Below are positions 33,598 to 42,836 of a stretch of 64,000 nucleotides of DNA, piece by piece. Below the pieces are notes generated by a model. It was not told the DNA's origin. It saw nothing but the letters and a program-made list of their open reading frames with translations, and did not search any database. Within the stretch, counting starts at the first letter, position 1, and each line of letters begins with the position of its first letter. Source of the stretch: Deinococcus aquaticus (GTDB lineage: Bacteria > Deinococcota > Deinococci > Deinococcales > Deinococcaceae); NCBI RefSeq assembly GCF_028622095.1, contig NZ_CP115165.1:968001-1032000 (forward strand), written 5' to 3'. Position numbers and translations under genes: made by a program.

Positions 33598-34176
33598 ATG
33601 CTGAACCTGAATCGGACCCGGCCACCCGCCCACGTCATGGAGGACGCCGTCAGTGACCACGACGCGCTGGAGGGCGTGGCCGACACGCTCCAGACGCTGC
33701 TGCGCGGCGCGGAGGCGACCCTGCCCGGCGGCGTGATGGACGCCCTGCACGGCGAGTGGCTGGGGCATCCGCTGCACCCGATTCTGGTGCACCTGCCGCT
33801 GGGCGGTTGGGTGATCGCGGCGGCGCTGGATCACCTGCCCACGCCGTCGCCGGGCACGAACGACGCGGCGGCGGACCGGGCGCTGCTGCTGGGCACGCTG
33901 GGCGCGGTGGGGACCATCGCGACCGGCTGGGCCGACTGGTCGAACACGCGCGGCGAGGCGCGGCGCACCGGCCTGATTCACGGGACGCTGAACGAGGCGG
34001 CGTTCGTGCTGAACGTGGGGTCACTGCTGGCGCGGCGGCGTGGTCGGCGCGGCCTGGGCAAGGCGCTGTCGGGCGCGGCGCTGGGTGTGGCGGTCGCCGG
34101 CGGGTTCCTGGGTGGCGAACTGGTGTACCGGCACGGGCTAGGCGTGGGTCGCACGATGGCCCACCGGCAGGACTGA
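33598..34176 (+). CDS. DUF2231 membrane protein
   Basis: This 192-aa inner-membrane protein has the family motif HPLHPILVHLPLGGW (about residues 57-71), a second hydrophobic segment ALLLGTLGAVGTIATGWADW, and two more helices towards the C-terminus. Histidine-rich DUF2231 proteins are often near redox or metal genes, and some may bind haem, but no cofactor is shown here. The ATG has AGGAGGT six bases upstream, one of the clear ribosome-binding sites in the window. Confidence 0.85.
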   Translation: MLNLNRTRPPAHVMEDAVSDHDALEGVADTLQTLLRGAEATLPGGVMDALHGEWLGHPLHPILVHLPLGGWVIAAALDHLPTPSPGTNDAAADRALLLGTLGAVGTIATGWADWSNTRGEARRTGLIHGTLNEAAFVLNVGSLLARRRGRRGLGKALSGAALGVAVAGGFLGGELVYRHGLGVGRTMAHRQD

Positions 34177-34211
34177 TCCCCCGGCGCACACGGGGGCGGT
34201 AGCATCGGGGC

Positions 34212-34676
34212 ATGACGCTGCACCCGGACCTGCTGTTCCCCACCGCGCATGAACTCGACACGCTGACGCCCGAGGCGCTGGCGGGCCGCATGAACGCCCT
34301 TCAGGGCACGCTGGGCGCTCGGCTGGGCATCGAGTTCGTGCAGGTGGGCCGCGAGCGGCTGGTGGCCCGGATGCCGGTCGAGGGGAACCGCCAGCCGGCC
34401 GGGCGACTGCATGGCGGCGCGAACCTCGCCCTGGCCGAGGAACTGGCCAGCGTGGGGTCGTGGTTGAACCTGGACCCGGCGCGGCAGGTGGCGGTCGGCG
34501 TGGACCTGAGCGGAACGCACGTGCGCGGCGTGACGGACGGCTGGGTGACGGGCGAGGCGACCCTGGCGTACCGGGGGCGCAGCATGATGGTCTGGACGGT
34601 CGAGATCCGCGACGACCGGGGGCGCGTGACCAGCCTGGCGCGCTGCACCTGCAACGTGATCGCCACCGGGGCGTGA
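34212..34676 (+). CDS. hotdog-fold thioesterase (PaaI/MenI type)
   Basis: The 154-aa protein has the hotdog layout with GRLHGGANLALAEELASVGS, in which the HGG and the following Glu form the usual acyl-CoA site, and a C-terminal beta sheet (VTGEATLAYRGRSMMVWTVE). It hydrolyses an acyl-CoA; the acyl group is unknown. TAGCAT lies six bases before the ATG. Dispersed element copy A begins 25 bases after its stop. Confidence 0.87.
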   Translation: MTLHPDLLFPTAHELDTLTPEALAGRMNALQGTLGARLGIEFVQVGRERLVARMPVEGNRQPAGRLHGGANLALAEELASVGSWLNLDPARQVAVGVDLSGTHVRGVTDGWVTGEATLAYRGRSMMVWTVEIRDDRGRVTSLARCTCNVIATGA

Positions 34677-34701
34677 GGGACTGGCCCAGCCCGGCGGGCC
34701 G

Positions 34702-34841
34702 CTCATACGGATTCCGTCTGTTTCGTTGACAGATCGGAACACCACCGATCTGCCAACTCCACGCCCGGAACCCGTTTCTCTCCTGCTCGCTCCGCTCGGG
34801 TTGAAAGCTTTTGCAAACCTTTCAACCGGAGTCCGTATCAG
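34702..34841 (+). repeat. dispersed structured element, copy A
   Basis: This 140-bp element has terminal inverted repeats (ATACGGA at 34705-34711, TCCGTAT at 34832-34838), a perfect hairpin CAGATCGG/CCGATCTG (34730-34752), a pairing of CGGATTCCG (34708) with CGGAACCCG (34766), and a hairpin GGTTGAAAG/CTTTCAACC (34799-34827). It shares the loop blocks CCGTCTGTTTCGTT, TGCCAACTCCACG and TTTGCAAAC with copy B. It lies between the thioesterase and peptidase genes. Confidence 0.85.
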
Positions 34842-34875
34842 GTTCCGTCAGGCGGGAGCGGGTATGCTGCGCGGC

Positions 34876-35733
34876 GTGAACGAACGGCAGTCTGTCCAGC
34901 GGTTCCTGCGGGGCGCGGCCCTGCTCCTGTGCCTGGGCGTGTCGGCGCAGGCCGTCACGTCGTACCGGGTGCAGCCGGGCGACACTCTGGGCGGCATCGC
35001 GGCGCGCGCCGGGGTCAGCGCGGCGCAGATCCGCGCGGTGAACGCCCGCCTGCGCGGCACGGATCAGGTGCAGGCCGGGTGGGTGCTGACCCTGCCGGAC
35101 CGGACCCTGCCCGCCCGGACGCACACCGTGAAAAACGGTGAGAACCTGTCCGTGATCGCGGCCCGCTACGGCCTGAGCCTGGGCGCCCTGCTGAACGCCA
35201 ACCCCGCCTACCGCAACGGGAAGGCGGTGTGGACCGGGGCGCGCCTGAACATCCCGGCCCGCACCTCCTCGTCGGCCTCTGCTGCGGCGGCCCCGGCCGC
35301 CCGGAGTACCGCGACCGTCCGCACGGCCAGTTCGTCCGGCCGTTCCGGCGGGTGGCTGTGGCCAGTCTCGGGCCACCACGGCGTCAGCAGCGGCTACGGG
35401 CCGCGCGTGCTGGGCGGCGTGCGCGAGGACCACTGGGGGGTGGATATCGTCGCGCCGGTCGGCACCCCGGTCCGCGCCGCCCGTTCGGGCCGCGTGCTGG
35501 AATCCCGCCCGGACTTCGACCGGGGCTGGGGCTGGACGGTCGTGCTGGAACACCCGGACGGCTGGATCACCCGCTACGCGCACCTGAGTGCCAACCTCGT
35601 GCAGAAGGGCGAACTGGTCGTTCGCGGCCAGCCGGTCGGGCGGGTCGGGAATACGGGGCGCAGCACGGGGCCGCACCTGCATTTCGGCACGTACCTGCGC
35701 TGGGATCCCCGCGATCCCCTGAGCCTGTACTGA
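34876..35733 (+). CDS. LysM-M23 peptidase (cell-wall endopeptidase)
   Basis: The 285-aa protein has a signal peptide, two LysM peptidoglycan-binding domains (about residues 30-74 and 84-130, starting SYRVQPGDTL and THTVKNGENL), an alanine/serine linker and a C-terminal M23 domain with DHWGVDIV and HLHFG, which supply the zinc ligands. It probably cuts peptide cross-links in the wall. I chose the GTG at 34876 because TATGCT lies exactly seven bases before it. An in-frame ATG three to four codons earlier overlaps that box. The gene is coupled to the next one. Confidence 0.9.
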   Translation: MNERQSVQRFLRGAALLLCLGVSAQAVTSYRVQPGDTLGGIAARAGVSAAQIRAVNARLRGTDQVQAGWVLTLPDRTLPARTHTVKNGENLSVIAARYGLSLGALLNANPAYRNGKAVWTGARLNIPARTSSSASAAAAPAARSTATVRTASSSGRSGGWLWPVSGHHGVSSGYGPRVLGGVREDHWGVDIVAPVGTPVRAARSGRVLESRPDFDRGWGWTVVLEHPDGWITRYAHLSANLVQKGELVVRGQPVGRVGNTGRSTGPHLHFGTYLRWDPRDPLSLY

Positions 35734-35987
35734 TGCCCGCCCAGGACCGCGTTCCGGCTGCCTGCGTCCACTACGCCGAGGGGAAGGGCGAGGCCGCCCG
35801 CGCCGCACTGCACGCCTTCCTGGGGGGGCTGCCCGATCGCGCCGGGTTCCTGGGCGCGGAGGTGCTGCTCTCGGCCGCGCAGCCGGAGCTGACGCTGGTC
35901 GCGAGCCGCTGGGCGGACCTACCCCCTCCCCTGCCGGTCCCGGACGGCGTGCGCGCCTGGGTGTTTCAGGTGCAGGCCAGCCGCTGA
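35733..35987 (+). CDS. small ABM-like (dimeric alpha-beta barrel) protein
   Basis: The 84-aa protein starts at an ATG that overlaps the peptidase stop (TGATG), so it is translated in tandem. GFLGAEVLLSAAQPELTLVASRWADLP followed by VRAWVFQVQ resembles antibiotic-biosynthesis-monooxygenase-like dimeric barrels. Such proteins range from haem-degrading or quinol oxygenases to stress factors, so the fold is more certain than any function. Confidence 0.65.
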   Translation: MPAQDRVPAACVHYAEGKGEAARAALHAFLGGLPDRAGFLGAEVLLSAAQPELTLVASRWADLPPPLPVPDGVRAWVFQVQASR

Positions 35988-35999
35988 CCACACAGGCCC

Positions 36000-36056
36000 T
36001 TGCATTCCGATGCCCCTCGCTTTACGATGCCTCTAACACCAGCATCGCCAAGCGAG
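36000..36056 (+). promoter_or_regulatory. padR promoter with a 41-bp dyad
   Basis: TTGCAT (36000-36005) and TACGAT (36023-36028) are 17 bp apart. A bipartite dyad covers the -10 region and leader: CTCGCTT (36016-36022) pairs with AAGCGAG (36050-36056), and the nested GATGC (36026-36030) pairs with GCATC (36042-36046). It is a candidate PadR operator. Confidence 0.65.
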
Positions 36057-36086
36057 GTCACCGCGCGTGACCCCGGAAGGAGCCCC

Positions 36087-36416
36087 ATGGACGCCCAGCA
36101 GCTCAAAGGCCACCTCGACCTCCTCCTCCTCGCCACCCTGGAAACAGGCCCCCGCTACGGCGGCCAGATCATCGCCGACGTGCAGGCCGCCACCGACGGC
36201 CACTTCGCCCTGCGCGAAGGCACCCTCTACCCCGCCCTGCACCGCCTCGAAAAACAGAACTTCATCCGCGGCGAATTCCAGGTCCTCCCGCGCGGCGGCA
36301 GCCCCGTCAAGGTCTACACCCTCACCCCCACCGGTACCACCGAACTGCAAGCCCAGCGCGAAAAATACGAACGCTTCACCCGCGCCGTCCGCGGCGTCAT
36401 CGGCGGCCCGACATGA
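36087..36416 (+). CDS. PadR-family transcription regulator
   Basis: This 109-aa protein is a single PadR winged-helix domain (LLLLATLETGPRYGGQIIADV, then LREGTLYPALHRLEKQNFI and YTLTPTG). PadR proteins repress efflux or membrane-protein genes and release DNA with ligand. AAGGAG precedes the ATG. The stop overlaps the start of the following membrane-protein gene by ATGA. It probably represses its own operon through the dyad upstream. Confidence 0.92.
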   Translation: MDAQQLKGHLDLLLLATLETGPRYGGQIIADVQAATDGHFALREGTLYPALHRLEKQNFIRGEFQVLPRGGSPVKVYTLTPTGTTELQAQREKYERFTRAVRGVIGGPT

Positions 36417-37591
36417 CCCGCGACCAGTTCATCCGCCACGCCACACGCGGCCTGTGGGGCACGAAAAAACGCGACGCGGCCCTGGAACTGCGCGGCGCCA
36501 TCGAGGACAAGATCTACCGCCACCAGCTCTGCGGCCTCACCAACGCCGATGCCGAACGGGCCGCGCTGCGCGACCTGGGCAACCCCCACGCCATCGCCCG
36601 TGACCTGAACCGCGTCCACACCGCACCCGCCGCCATCCGCGCCACCCTCCTGCTGGGCGTCGCCGGACTGCTGAGCTTGCAGGCCGTGGCGCAGGTCAGC
36701 GCCGTGCAGTCGACTTTTTTACCGCAGGATACGGACCCGCAGACCTGTGCCCTCAGGACGGGGCAGACCACCGCCGGTCAGAATCCTGTCGCGCAGCGGC
36801 TGCTGGAGCAGGCAGGCGGCGTAGAGGGCCTGCGTGAGCAGTGCCGGACCGGGGCCTTCGCGGTGTTCGGCCCACTTCTGAACGTGACGGACCTGCTGGC
36901 GGCCCTGAAGGCGGCGCGGGTTCCAGTGAACGCCTATGCAGGCCCTCGCGTCCTCACGCTGAACGGTGGTGTCACCGGGACCGTCCCGCAGGTCTCCTTC
37001 CAGATCGAAACGATGAACGGCCAGCAGTACCTGCCCAGCATGTTCCTGACGACTTTCCTGACCTCCGTGACCTCACAACCGTTCAGCTTCACGGGCCTGA
37101 CCAACCCGGTCCTGACGATCGGCGCAGCCCGCATTCCCATCGGGACCGCGCAGGCACCGGTCCGGACGGTAGATCTCATTGCCAACGGACTGACAGGGGC
37201 GCGCCGGACGGACACCTCTCTGCCCATTCCCGTGAATGTCCTCCCGCAGAGCACCCGCCAGCCCGCCGATCCTGCCGCCCCGCAGCTGACCGTGCCGGGC
37301 AAGGACGGGGAGGTGTTCGCCGTGGTGCAGAACATCCTGCGGATCAACGCGGACCGGCGGAGCATGGACGCGCCGGAAACGCTGTGGGTGCGCGCCCGGC
37401 AGAACGGCCGGATCGCCTTCACGGACGAGGTAGATCTGAACGTCCGGCTGGTGAACTCGCAGGAGGAACTGGATCAGGCGACCGCGTGGGGCGTGAAGGC
37501 GGCCGTGATCTACCGCGTGAACATCGCAAACCTCCAGCACCCAGTACTGACGCCGGTTCCGGCGGCGCAGGTCAAGGTGGTGCAGCCCTGA
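36413..37591 (+). CDS. PadR-partner membrane protein with permease-prefix-like N-terminus
   Basis: The 392-aa protein begins with a helical domain (FIRHATRGLWGTKKRDAALE, then GLTNADAERAALRDLGNPHA) that matches the prefix domain found before permeases controlled by PadR. One hydrophobic segment (RATLLLGVAGLLSLQAVAQV) follows, and about 300 residues without a recognised motif probably face outward. There is no permease domain, so it may be a sensor or envelope factor. It is translated together with the PadR gene. Confidence 0.75.
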   Translation: MTRDQFIRHATRGLWGTKKRDAALELRGAIEDKIYRHQLCGLTNADAERAALRDLGNPHAIARDLNRVHTAPAAIRATLLLGVAGLLSLQAVAQVSAVQSTFLPQDTDPQTCALRTGQTTAGQNPVAQRLLEQAGGVEGLREQCRTGAFAVFGPLLNVTDLLAALKAARVPVNAYAGPRVLTLNGGVTGTVPQVSFQIETMNGQQYLPSMFLTTFLTSVTSQPFSFTGLTNPVLTIGAARIPIGTAQAPVRTVDLIANGLTGARRTDTSLPIPVNVLPQSTRQPADPAAPQLTVPGKDGEVFAVVQNILRINADRRSMDAPETLWVRARQNGRIAFTDEVDLNVRLVNSQEELDQATAWGVKAAVIYRVNIANLQHPVLTPVPAAQVKVVQP

Positions 37592-37611
37592 TCGGCATCT
37601 TGATTCGTTGA

Positions 37612-37649
37612 AGGGGGGACGTGGGCCAAAGCTCACGCCCCCCTCTTTT
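37612..37649 (+). terminator. terminator after the padR operon
   Basis: AGGGGGG-A-CGTGGGC pairs with GCTCACG-CCCCCCT with one internal mismatch, and CTTTTCC follows. Confidence 0.8.
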
Positions 37650-37662
37650 CCGTCATCTGCTG

Positions 37663-38442
37663 TTACAGCTGCGGGACGTACCCGGCGAGGTTGCCGAGCA
37701 GGTCGCGGGCGGTCAGGTCGATGCGGACGGGCGTGACGCTGATGTGCCCGGCGTGCACGGCGCCGTAGTCGGTGTGGTCGTCGTGGGCGTCGCTGGCGGT
37801 GCTGGTCCCGGCGACCCAGTGGTATTCGCGGCCTTCGGGGTCGTGGCGGGTGACGATGCGGTCTTCCCAGCGGTGCTCGCCGACGCGGGTGACGCGCACG
37901 CCGCGTGGGGGCAGGGCGGGGAAGTTGACGTTCAGCAGGGTGCGTGGGGGCAGGCCGCGCGCCAGGACTTCCCGGGCGAGGCGGGCGGCGTAGGCGGCGC
38001 CGGGGGCGAAGTCGTACTCGCCGGCGGGGGTGGCCTGCTGGCTGAAGGCGATGGCGGGCACGCCGAGGCTCATGCCTTCGATGGCGGCGGCGACGGTGCC
38101 GCTGTGCGTCAGGTCGTCTCCGAGGTTCGGGCCGAGGTTGATGCCGCTGACCACGAGGTCTGGCTGGCCGGTCAGGTGCACGCCCAGGACGACGCAGTCG
38201 GCGGGCGTGCCGTCCACGCGGTACGCGGGAATGTCGCCGAAGCCGGCGCTGGCGGTGTGCTTGAAGCGCAGGGGGCGGCGGATGGTGATGCCGTGCCCGA
38301 CGGCGCTCTGTTCCACGTCGGGCGCGCTGACGATCACGTCCGCGAAGGTGCTCATGGCCTGGGCCAGGGCCTTGATGCCGGGGCTGAAGATGCCGTCGTC
38401 GTTCGCCACGAGAATCCGGGGGCGGGGGGCAGGGTCGCTCAT
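37663..38442 (-). CDS. surE: 5'/3'-nucleotidase SurE
   Basis: The 259-aa protein has the SurE start RILVANDDGIFSPGI, with metal ligands D15-D16, and SGINLGPNLGDD, VHAGHISVTPV. It removes phosphate from nucleoside monophosphates and is linked to stress survival. TACGCT (38455-38450) lies seven bases before the ATG. It is divergent from the small secreted-protein gene at 38501, with about 60 bases between starts. Confidence 0.95.
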   Translation of the reverse strand: MSDPAPRPRILVANDDGIFSPGIKALAQAMSTFADVIVSAPDVEQSAVGHGITIRRPLRFKHTASAGFGDIPAYRVDGTPADCVVLGVHLTGQPDLVVSGINLGPNLGDDLTHSGTVAAAIEGMSLGVPAIAFSQQATPAGEYDFAPGAAYAARLAREVLARGLPPRTLLNVNFPALPPRGVRVTRVGEHRWEDRIVTRHDPEGREYHWVAGTSTASDAHDDHTDYGAVHAGHISVTPVRIDLTARDLLGNLAGYVPQL

Positions 38443-38500
38443 GGGGGGCAGCGTAGCGCGCGGCCGGTCATGGGTTCACCCGGCCGGCGTATGGTGGGGC

Positions 38501-38974
38501 ATGAAGGGGACGGCGGGACTGAACGTGGCGTTACTGGCGGCTGGACGGCTGGCGACTGGACGGCTGGGCGCGGCGCTGCTCGTTCTGGCGCTGCCCGGTT
38601 CCGGCGTGGCCCGGGGTGGCCCGCTCCTGCCGAACGCGGAGGTCGCCCGCTCCCACTCCGAAGGGCCATTGAGGGTTCAGTGGCTGGTCTGTCAGGCGGC
38701 GGGACGGCCGGACCTGCGGGCATCCCTGACCCTGCAGGCCAGCGGGCCGCTGTACTACCGCGTGGTGAACCTCGACACGAACGACGCCGCGCACACGCTG
38801 TTGCAGGCCGGGCAGAACGTCCCGCAGGTACGCGGCCTGTTCGCCCGCTACATCACGCAGGGGCAGCCGCTGGGGCGGGTCACGCTGGCGGGCCTGCTGG
38901 GCACCTGGAAACTGTTCGGCCTGAAGTTCGACTGGCAGGGGACCACGTACCGCTGCCAGATAGGTAATGGGTGA
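38501..38974 (+). CDS. secreted hypothetical protein
   Basis: The 157-aa protein has a long hydrophobic export segment (about residues 8-38) followed by a domain with QWLVCQAAGRPDL and LYYRVVNLDTNDAAHTLLQA. The two cysteines could pair. TATGGT lies five bases before the ATG. The coding sequence of the export segment contains a near-perfect tandem repeat of about 15 bp (38541-38567). Function unknown; convergent with the TPR gene. Confidence 0.7.
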   Translation: MKGTAGLNVALLAAGRLATGRLGAALLVLALPGSGVARGGPLLPNAEVARSHSEGPLRVQWLVCQAAGRPDLRASLTLQASGPLYYRVVNLDTNDAAHTLLQAGQNVPQVRGLFARYITQGQPLGRVTLAGLLGTWKLFGLKFDWQGTTYRCQIGNG

Positions 38975-39006
38975 TGGGCGGCCCCGTGATCAACAGGACC
39001 GCCCAT
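38974..39006. terminator. bidirectional hairpin between convergent genes
   Basis: ATGGGCGG (38974-38981) pairs with CCGCCCAT (38999-39006). It begins at the last base of the upstream stop codon and lies 22 bases from the stop of the TPR gene. Confidence 0.6.
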
Positions 39007-39028
39007 CTTGTGGTTCAGGTCGCCAGGG

Positions 39029-40210
39029 TTACTTGCCCTGCTGGGAGAGTTTCAGGTAGTAGGCGCTGCTCCTGTCGGTGGGGTCGAGGGTCACGGCCTG
39101 CGCGTACGCCTCGGCGGCGGCGGCGTAGTTCTTCGCTTCGTAGCGTACGCGGCCCAGCCACGCCCAGGCCTTGGCGTAGGTGGGGCTCTGCTGCGTGGCC
39201 GCCTGGAAGCCGGTCTCGGCGGCCGCTTTCTCACCGGCCGTGTACTTCTGGTACGCGGCGCGGTAGGTCTGCACGGCGCCCAGGCCGTACTGCTGGGCTT
39301 CGGTGGCCAGCGCGAGATTGAATCTGTCGGCGGCGGTAGGGCCGGGCAGGGCGTTCAGGGCCGTGTAGGCGTCCAGCGCGGCCTGGGTGTTCCCGAGTTC
39401 CAGGGCCAGCCGTCCGGCCTCGCGCTGCGCCTCGGTGAAGTTGGGGGCGCTGCGGGCGGCCTCCTGGAATCCGGCGAGGGCCTGCGTCTTGCGTCCGGCC
39501 TCGCGGTCGCCGTAGGCGCGGCTGAAGGCGCGGGTGGCGGCGGGGCCGTAGCGTCCGGCGCTCTGCGCGAGACCCTGGAAGTATGCCAGCGTCTTGTCGG
39601 CGGGGTTCAGGGTCAGGGCGCGGGCGTACAGCGTCTGCGCCTGGGTGTAGTTCCCGGCTTCCAGCGCGGTGCGGGCGGCCCAGGTGGCGCAGGGGACGTT
39701 TGCGGCGTCGAGTTGCAGGCAGGTGCTGAAGAACGCGGCGGCCTGATCCGGCATGTTGCGGGTGTACGCGGCGTACCCGAGGTTGTACTGCACGGCGGCC
39801 GCCTGCTGCGATTCAGGGGTGCCCGCACCCGGCGCGGCGCGGAAGTACGCGTTCCAGGCGAGTTCCGCCTGCCGCCAGAAGCCGACTTCGGTGTAGATCT
39901 GCGCGCGCAGTTTCAGGTAGTCCGGGTTGCCGGGCGCGGCGCTCACGGCCGTTTCGGCAGCGGCGGCCGCCTGTTTCCAGAGGGTCTGGTCGATGTTGGC
40001 GCTGCCGGCGGGGTAGGCGCTGCGGGCCTTGAGGATCAGGTCGCGGGCCTCGGCGGCGGCCTGCGCGGCGCCCTGACCCTGCGTGAGCAGGCTGGTGGGC
40101 GCGGGAGCAGGTGCGGGCTGTGCGGGTGCGGTCTGGGCGCTGGCGTGGCCGAGCAGGGCGGCGGTCAGGGCCAGCGTGATGGAAAAGCAGGTCAGGGGGG
40201 TGCGGTGCAT
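39029..40210 (-). CDS. secreted TPR-repeat protein
   Basis: The 393-aa protein has a signal peptide (about 1-25, ending GHASA), a proline/alanine linker and then about eight to nine TPR-like helical pairs (for example AVQYNLGYAAYTRNMPDQAA, and AWAWLGRVRYEAKNYAAAAE with AYAQAVTLDP). TPR proteins of this sort are scaffolds in the periplasm or outer membrane. AAGGAGAC precedes the ATG. No enzyme domain is present. Confidence 0.85.
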   Translation of the reverse strand: MHRTPLTCFSITLALTAALLGHASAQTAPAQPAPAPAPTSLLTQGQGAAQAAAEARDLILKARSAYPAGSANIDQTLWKQAAAAAETAVSAAPGNPDYLKLRAQIYTEVGFWRQAELAWNAYFRAAPGAGTPESQQAAAVQYNLGYAAYTRNMPDQAAAFFSTCLQLDAANVPCATWAARTALEAGNYTQAQTLYARALTLNPADKTLAYFQGLAQSAGRYGPAATRAFSRAYGDREAGRKTQALAGFQEAARSAPNFTEAQREAGRLALELGNTQAALDAYTALNALPGPTAADRFNLALATEAQQYGLGAVQTYRAAYQKYTAGEKAAAETGFQAATQQSPTYAKAWAWLGRVRYEAKNYAAAAEAYAQAVTLDPTDRSSAYYLKLSQQGK

Positions 40211-40476
40211 GGGTCTCCTTGTGGGGCGCGGCGCTGGCAGGGCCGGGTGGGCGGCGCTGGCCGCGCAGAGTGAGCGGTATGCGATCAACTGACTGACGGT
40301 CATTGTAACCACGCTTACCTGATGCCAGGGTGCAGGATTGCGTGAGGGGCCTTTCATGCTCGGCGCATCCAGCCCGCAACTGAAGGCCACGCCGACGCCC
40401 AGACCGCGCCCGTTCCAGAGCGGACTGAGAGCGCAGGCAGGGTAGTGCGGCTGCCCGTCTGGTAAAACAGAGCATT

Positions 40477-41129
<653 letters not shown>

Positions 41130-41133
<4 letters not shown>

Positions 41134-42083
41134 GTGCCCGCCCGCTGCGGGTGGCGTTCTTCGGGTCGCCCGCCTTCGCCCTGCCGGTGCTGGAAGCGAT
41201 CCGCGGGGCATTCGAGGTGGTGCTGGTCGTCGCGCAGCCGGATAAACCGGTGGGGCGCGGCCTGAAGCTCACGCCGCCGCCCGTCGCGGCCCGCGCCGCC
41301 GAGCTGGGCCTGCCGCTCGCGCAGCCTGCCCGCCTGCGCCGCAACCCGGACTTCGAGGCCACCCTGCGGGACTGCGGCGTGGACGTGGCCGTCACCTGCG
41401 CGTACGGCAAGATCCTGCCCGCCAGCGTGCTAGGCGTGCCCCGTTACGGGTTCCTGAACACGCACACCAGCCTGCTGCCCGCCTACCGGGGGGCCGCGCC
41501 GATCCAGTGGGCGCTGATCCAGGGCGAGGCGGTCACGGGCACAACCATCATGCAGACCGACGAGGGCATGGACACCGGCCCCGTGCTGCTGCAAGAGCCG
41601 CTGCCCATTGCGCCGGAATGGACCGCGCACGAACTGGCAGACGCCCTGAGCGCGCAGGCGGCCCGGCTGATCGTGCAGGCCCTGTCCACCCTGGACGGTC
41701 TGCTGCCCACCGCGCAGGACGAGTCTCTGGCCACGCACGCCCCCATGCTGACCAAGGAGGACGGCTTCGTCCGCTGGGCCGACACGGCCGCGCAGATCGT
41801 GAACCGCCACCGGGGCGTGGCCGCGTGGCCGCAGACGACTGCCTTCCTGAACGGCGCGCGCCTGAAACTCGCGGGCCTCAGCGTCACGGAAGGCAGCGGC
41901 CAGCCCGGCGAGGTCCTGAGCGTCACCGATGCCGGCCTGACCGTCGCCGCGCAGGAGGGAGCCGTCCTGATCCGCACCGTGCAACCCGAGGCCCGCAAGG
42001 CCCAGCCTGCCCACACCTGGGCGCAGGCCGCCGGCATCACGCCCGGCACCCGCCTGGACCTGTGGGAACCCACCGACCCCTGA
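41130..42083 (+). CDS. fmt: methionyl-tRNA formyltransferase
   Basis: The 317-aa enzyme formylates initiator Met-tRNA with 10-formyl-THF. It has the N-terminal Rossmann-like domain (VAFFGSPAFALPVLEAI), the catalytic stretch NTHTSLLPAYRGAAPIQWAL, and a C-terminal OB-like domain. The THTSLLP spelling is slightly unusual (most have VHASLLP), but the catalytic Asn and His are in place. It is coupled to def, and its product start codons are processed by Def. Confidence 0.97.
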
Positions 42084-42099
42084 CCCCGTAAGGGACAGC

Positions 42100-42714
42100 G
42101 TGAAGCTCACCTTTCCCCTGACGCTGGAATTCAAGTTCAGCCTGTTCACCGAACTGCGCGTCACGGACGCGAGCGGCGCCCTCGCCGCACTCGTCAAGGA
42201 GAAGACCTTCAGCGTCCGCGACGAGGTCCGCGTCTACAGCGACGAAAACCGCCGGGTGCAGACGCACGCCATGAAAGCCCAGGGATTCATGGCCGGCGCG
42301 CTCGACTGGAAAGCCCGCCGCCTCATCAGCCGCGCGGACGGCAGCCCCGTCGGCGCCCTCCAGGCACAGGGCCTGCGCACCCTGTGGGGCGCCGCGTACG
42401 ACGTGCTCGGCCCGGAGCAGGAAAACCGCTTCACCATCCGCGACGACCAACCCTGGCTGAGCGTCGTCGAGGGCGCCATCGGAGCCGTGCCGTTCATCGG
42501 GGACCTGATCGCCATGGGCTTCGATTACCTCGTGAACCCCACGTACACCGTCACCGACGCGGGCGGGCAACCCGCGTACCGCGTGCACAAGAAACGCAGC
42601 TTCCTGTCACGCCGCTTCACCGTGCAGGAACTCCAGCCCCGCCCCGGACAGGACGACGAACTGGTCCTGCTGGCCCTGATTCAACTCGTGCTCCGCGAAC
42701 GCGAGCGCGGGTAA
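42100..42714 (+). CDS. LURP-one-related (tubby-like) protein
   Basis: The 204-aa protein is beta-rich with one central helix. Blocks such as LALIQLVLRE at the end, TFSVRDEVRVYSDE, and RRFTVQELQPRPGQDDELVL fit the LURP-one/tubby-like barrel family. The role in bacteria is unknown. It starts at a GTG 16 bases after the fmt stop with AGGGA upstream, so it is probably part of the def-fmt operon. Copy B of the dispersed element begins 122 bases after its stop. Confidence 0.75.
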   Translation: MKLTFPLTLEFKFSLFTELRVTDASGALAALVKEKTFSVRDEVRVYSDENRRVQTHAMKAQGFMAGALDWKARRLISRADGSPVGALQAQGLRTLWGAAYDVLGPEQENRFTIRDDQPWLSVVEGAIGAVPFIGDLIAMGFDYLVNPTYTVTDAGGQPAYRVHKKRSFLSRRFTVQELQPRPGQDDELVLLALIQLVLRERERG

Positions 42715-42836
42715 ACATGACCCCTGAAGAAGGTTCCGTGCCGGAGGCATCACGCAGCAGGCGAGGCACTGGCCCGCGCACGCACCTGCACTGAGGCGCG
42801 GGCGGCGCGTGGCGCAGGGTCACGGATTCCGGGCGG

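Noticed and set aside
34726..34875. A longer N-terminus for the LysM-M23 peptidase
   Set aside because: The extension is read through the dispersed element copy A and would hide the signal peptide. TATGCT seven bases before the GTG at 34876 decides the start.
38541..38567. A tandem repeat of about 15 bp
   Set aside because: Only about two units, in frame inside an export segment. It is too short to call a repeat element.
42718..42795. A 25-codon frame just after the LURP-one gene
   Set aside because: It starts three bases after the stop codon, but its sequence is arginine/serine-rich and shows no conservation that I can see.
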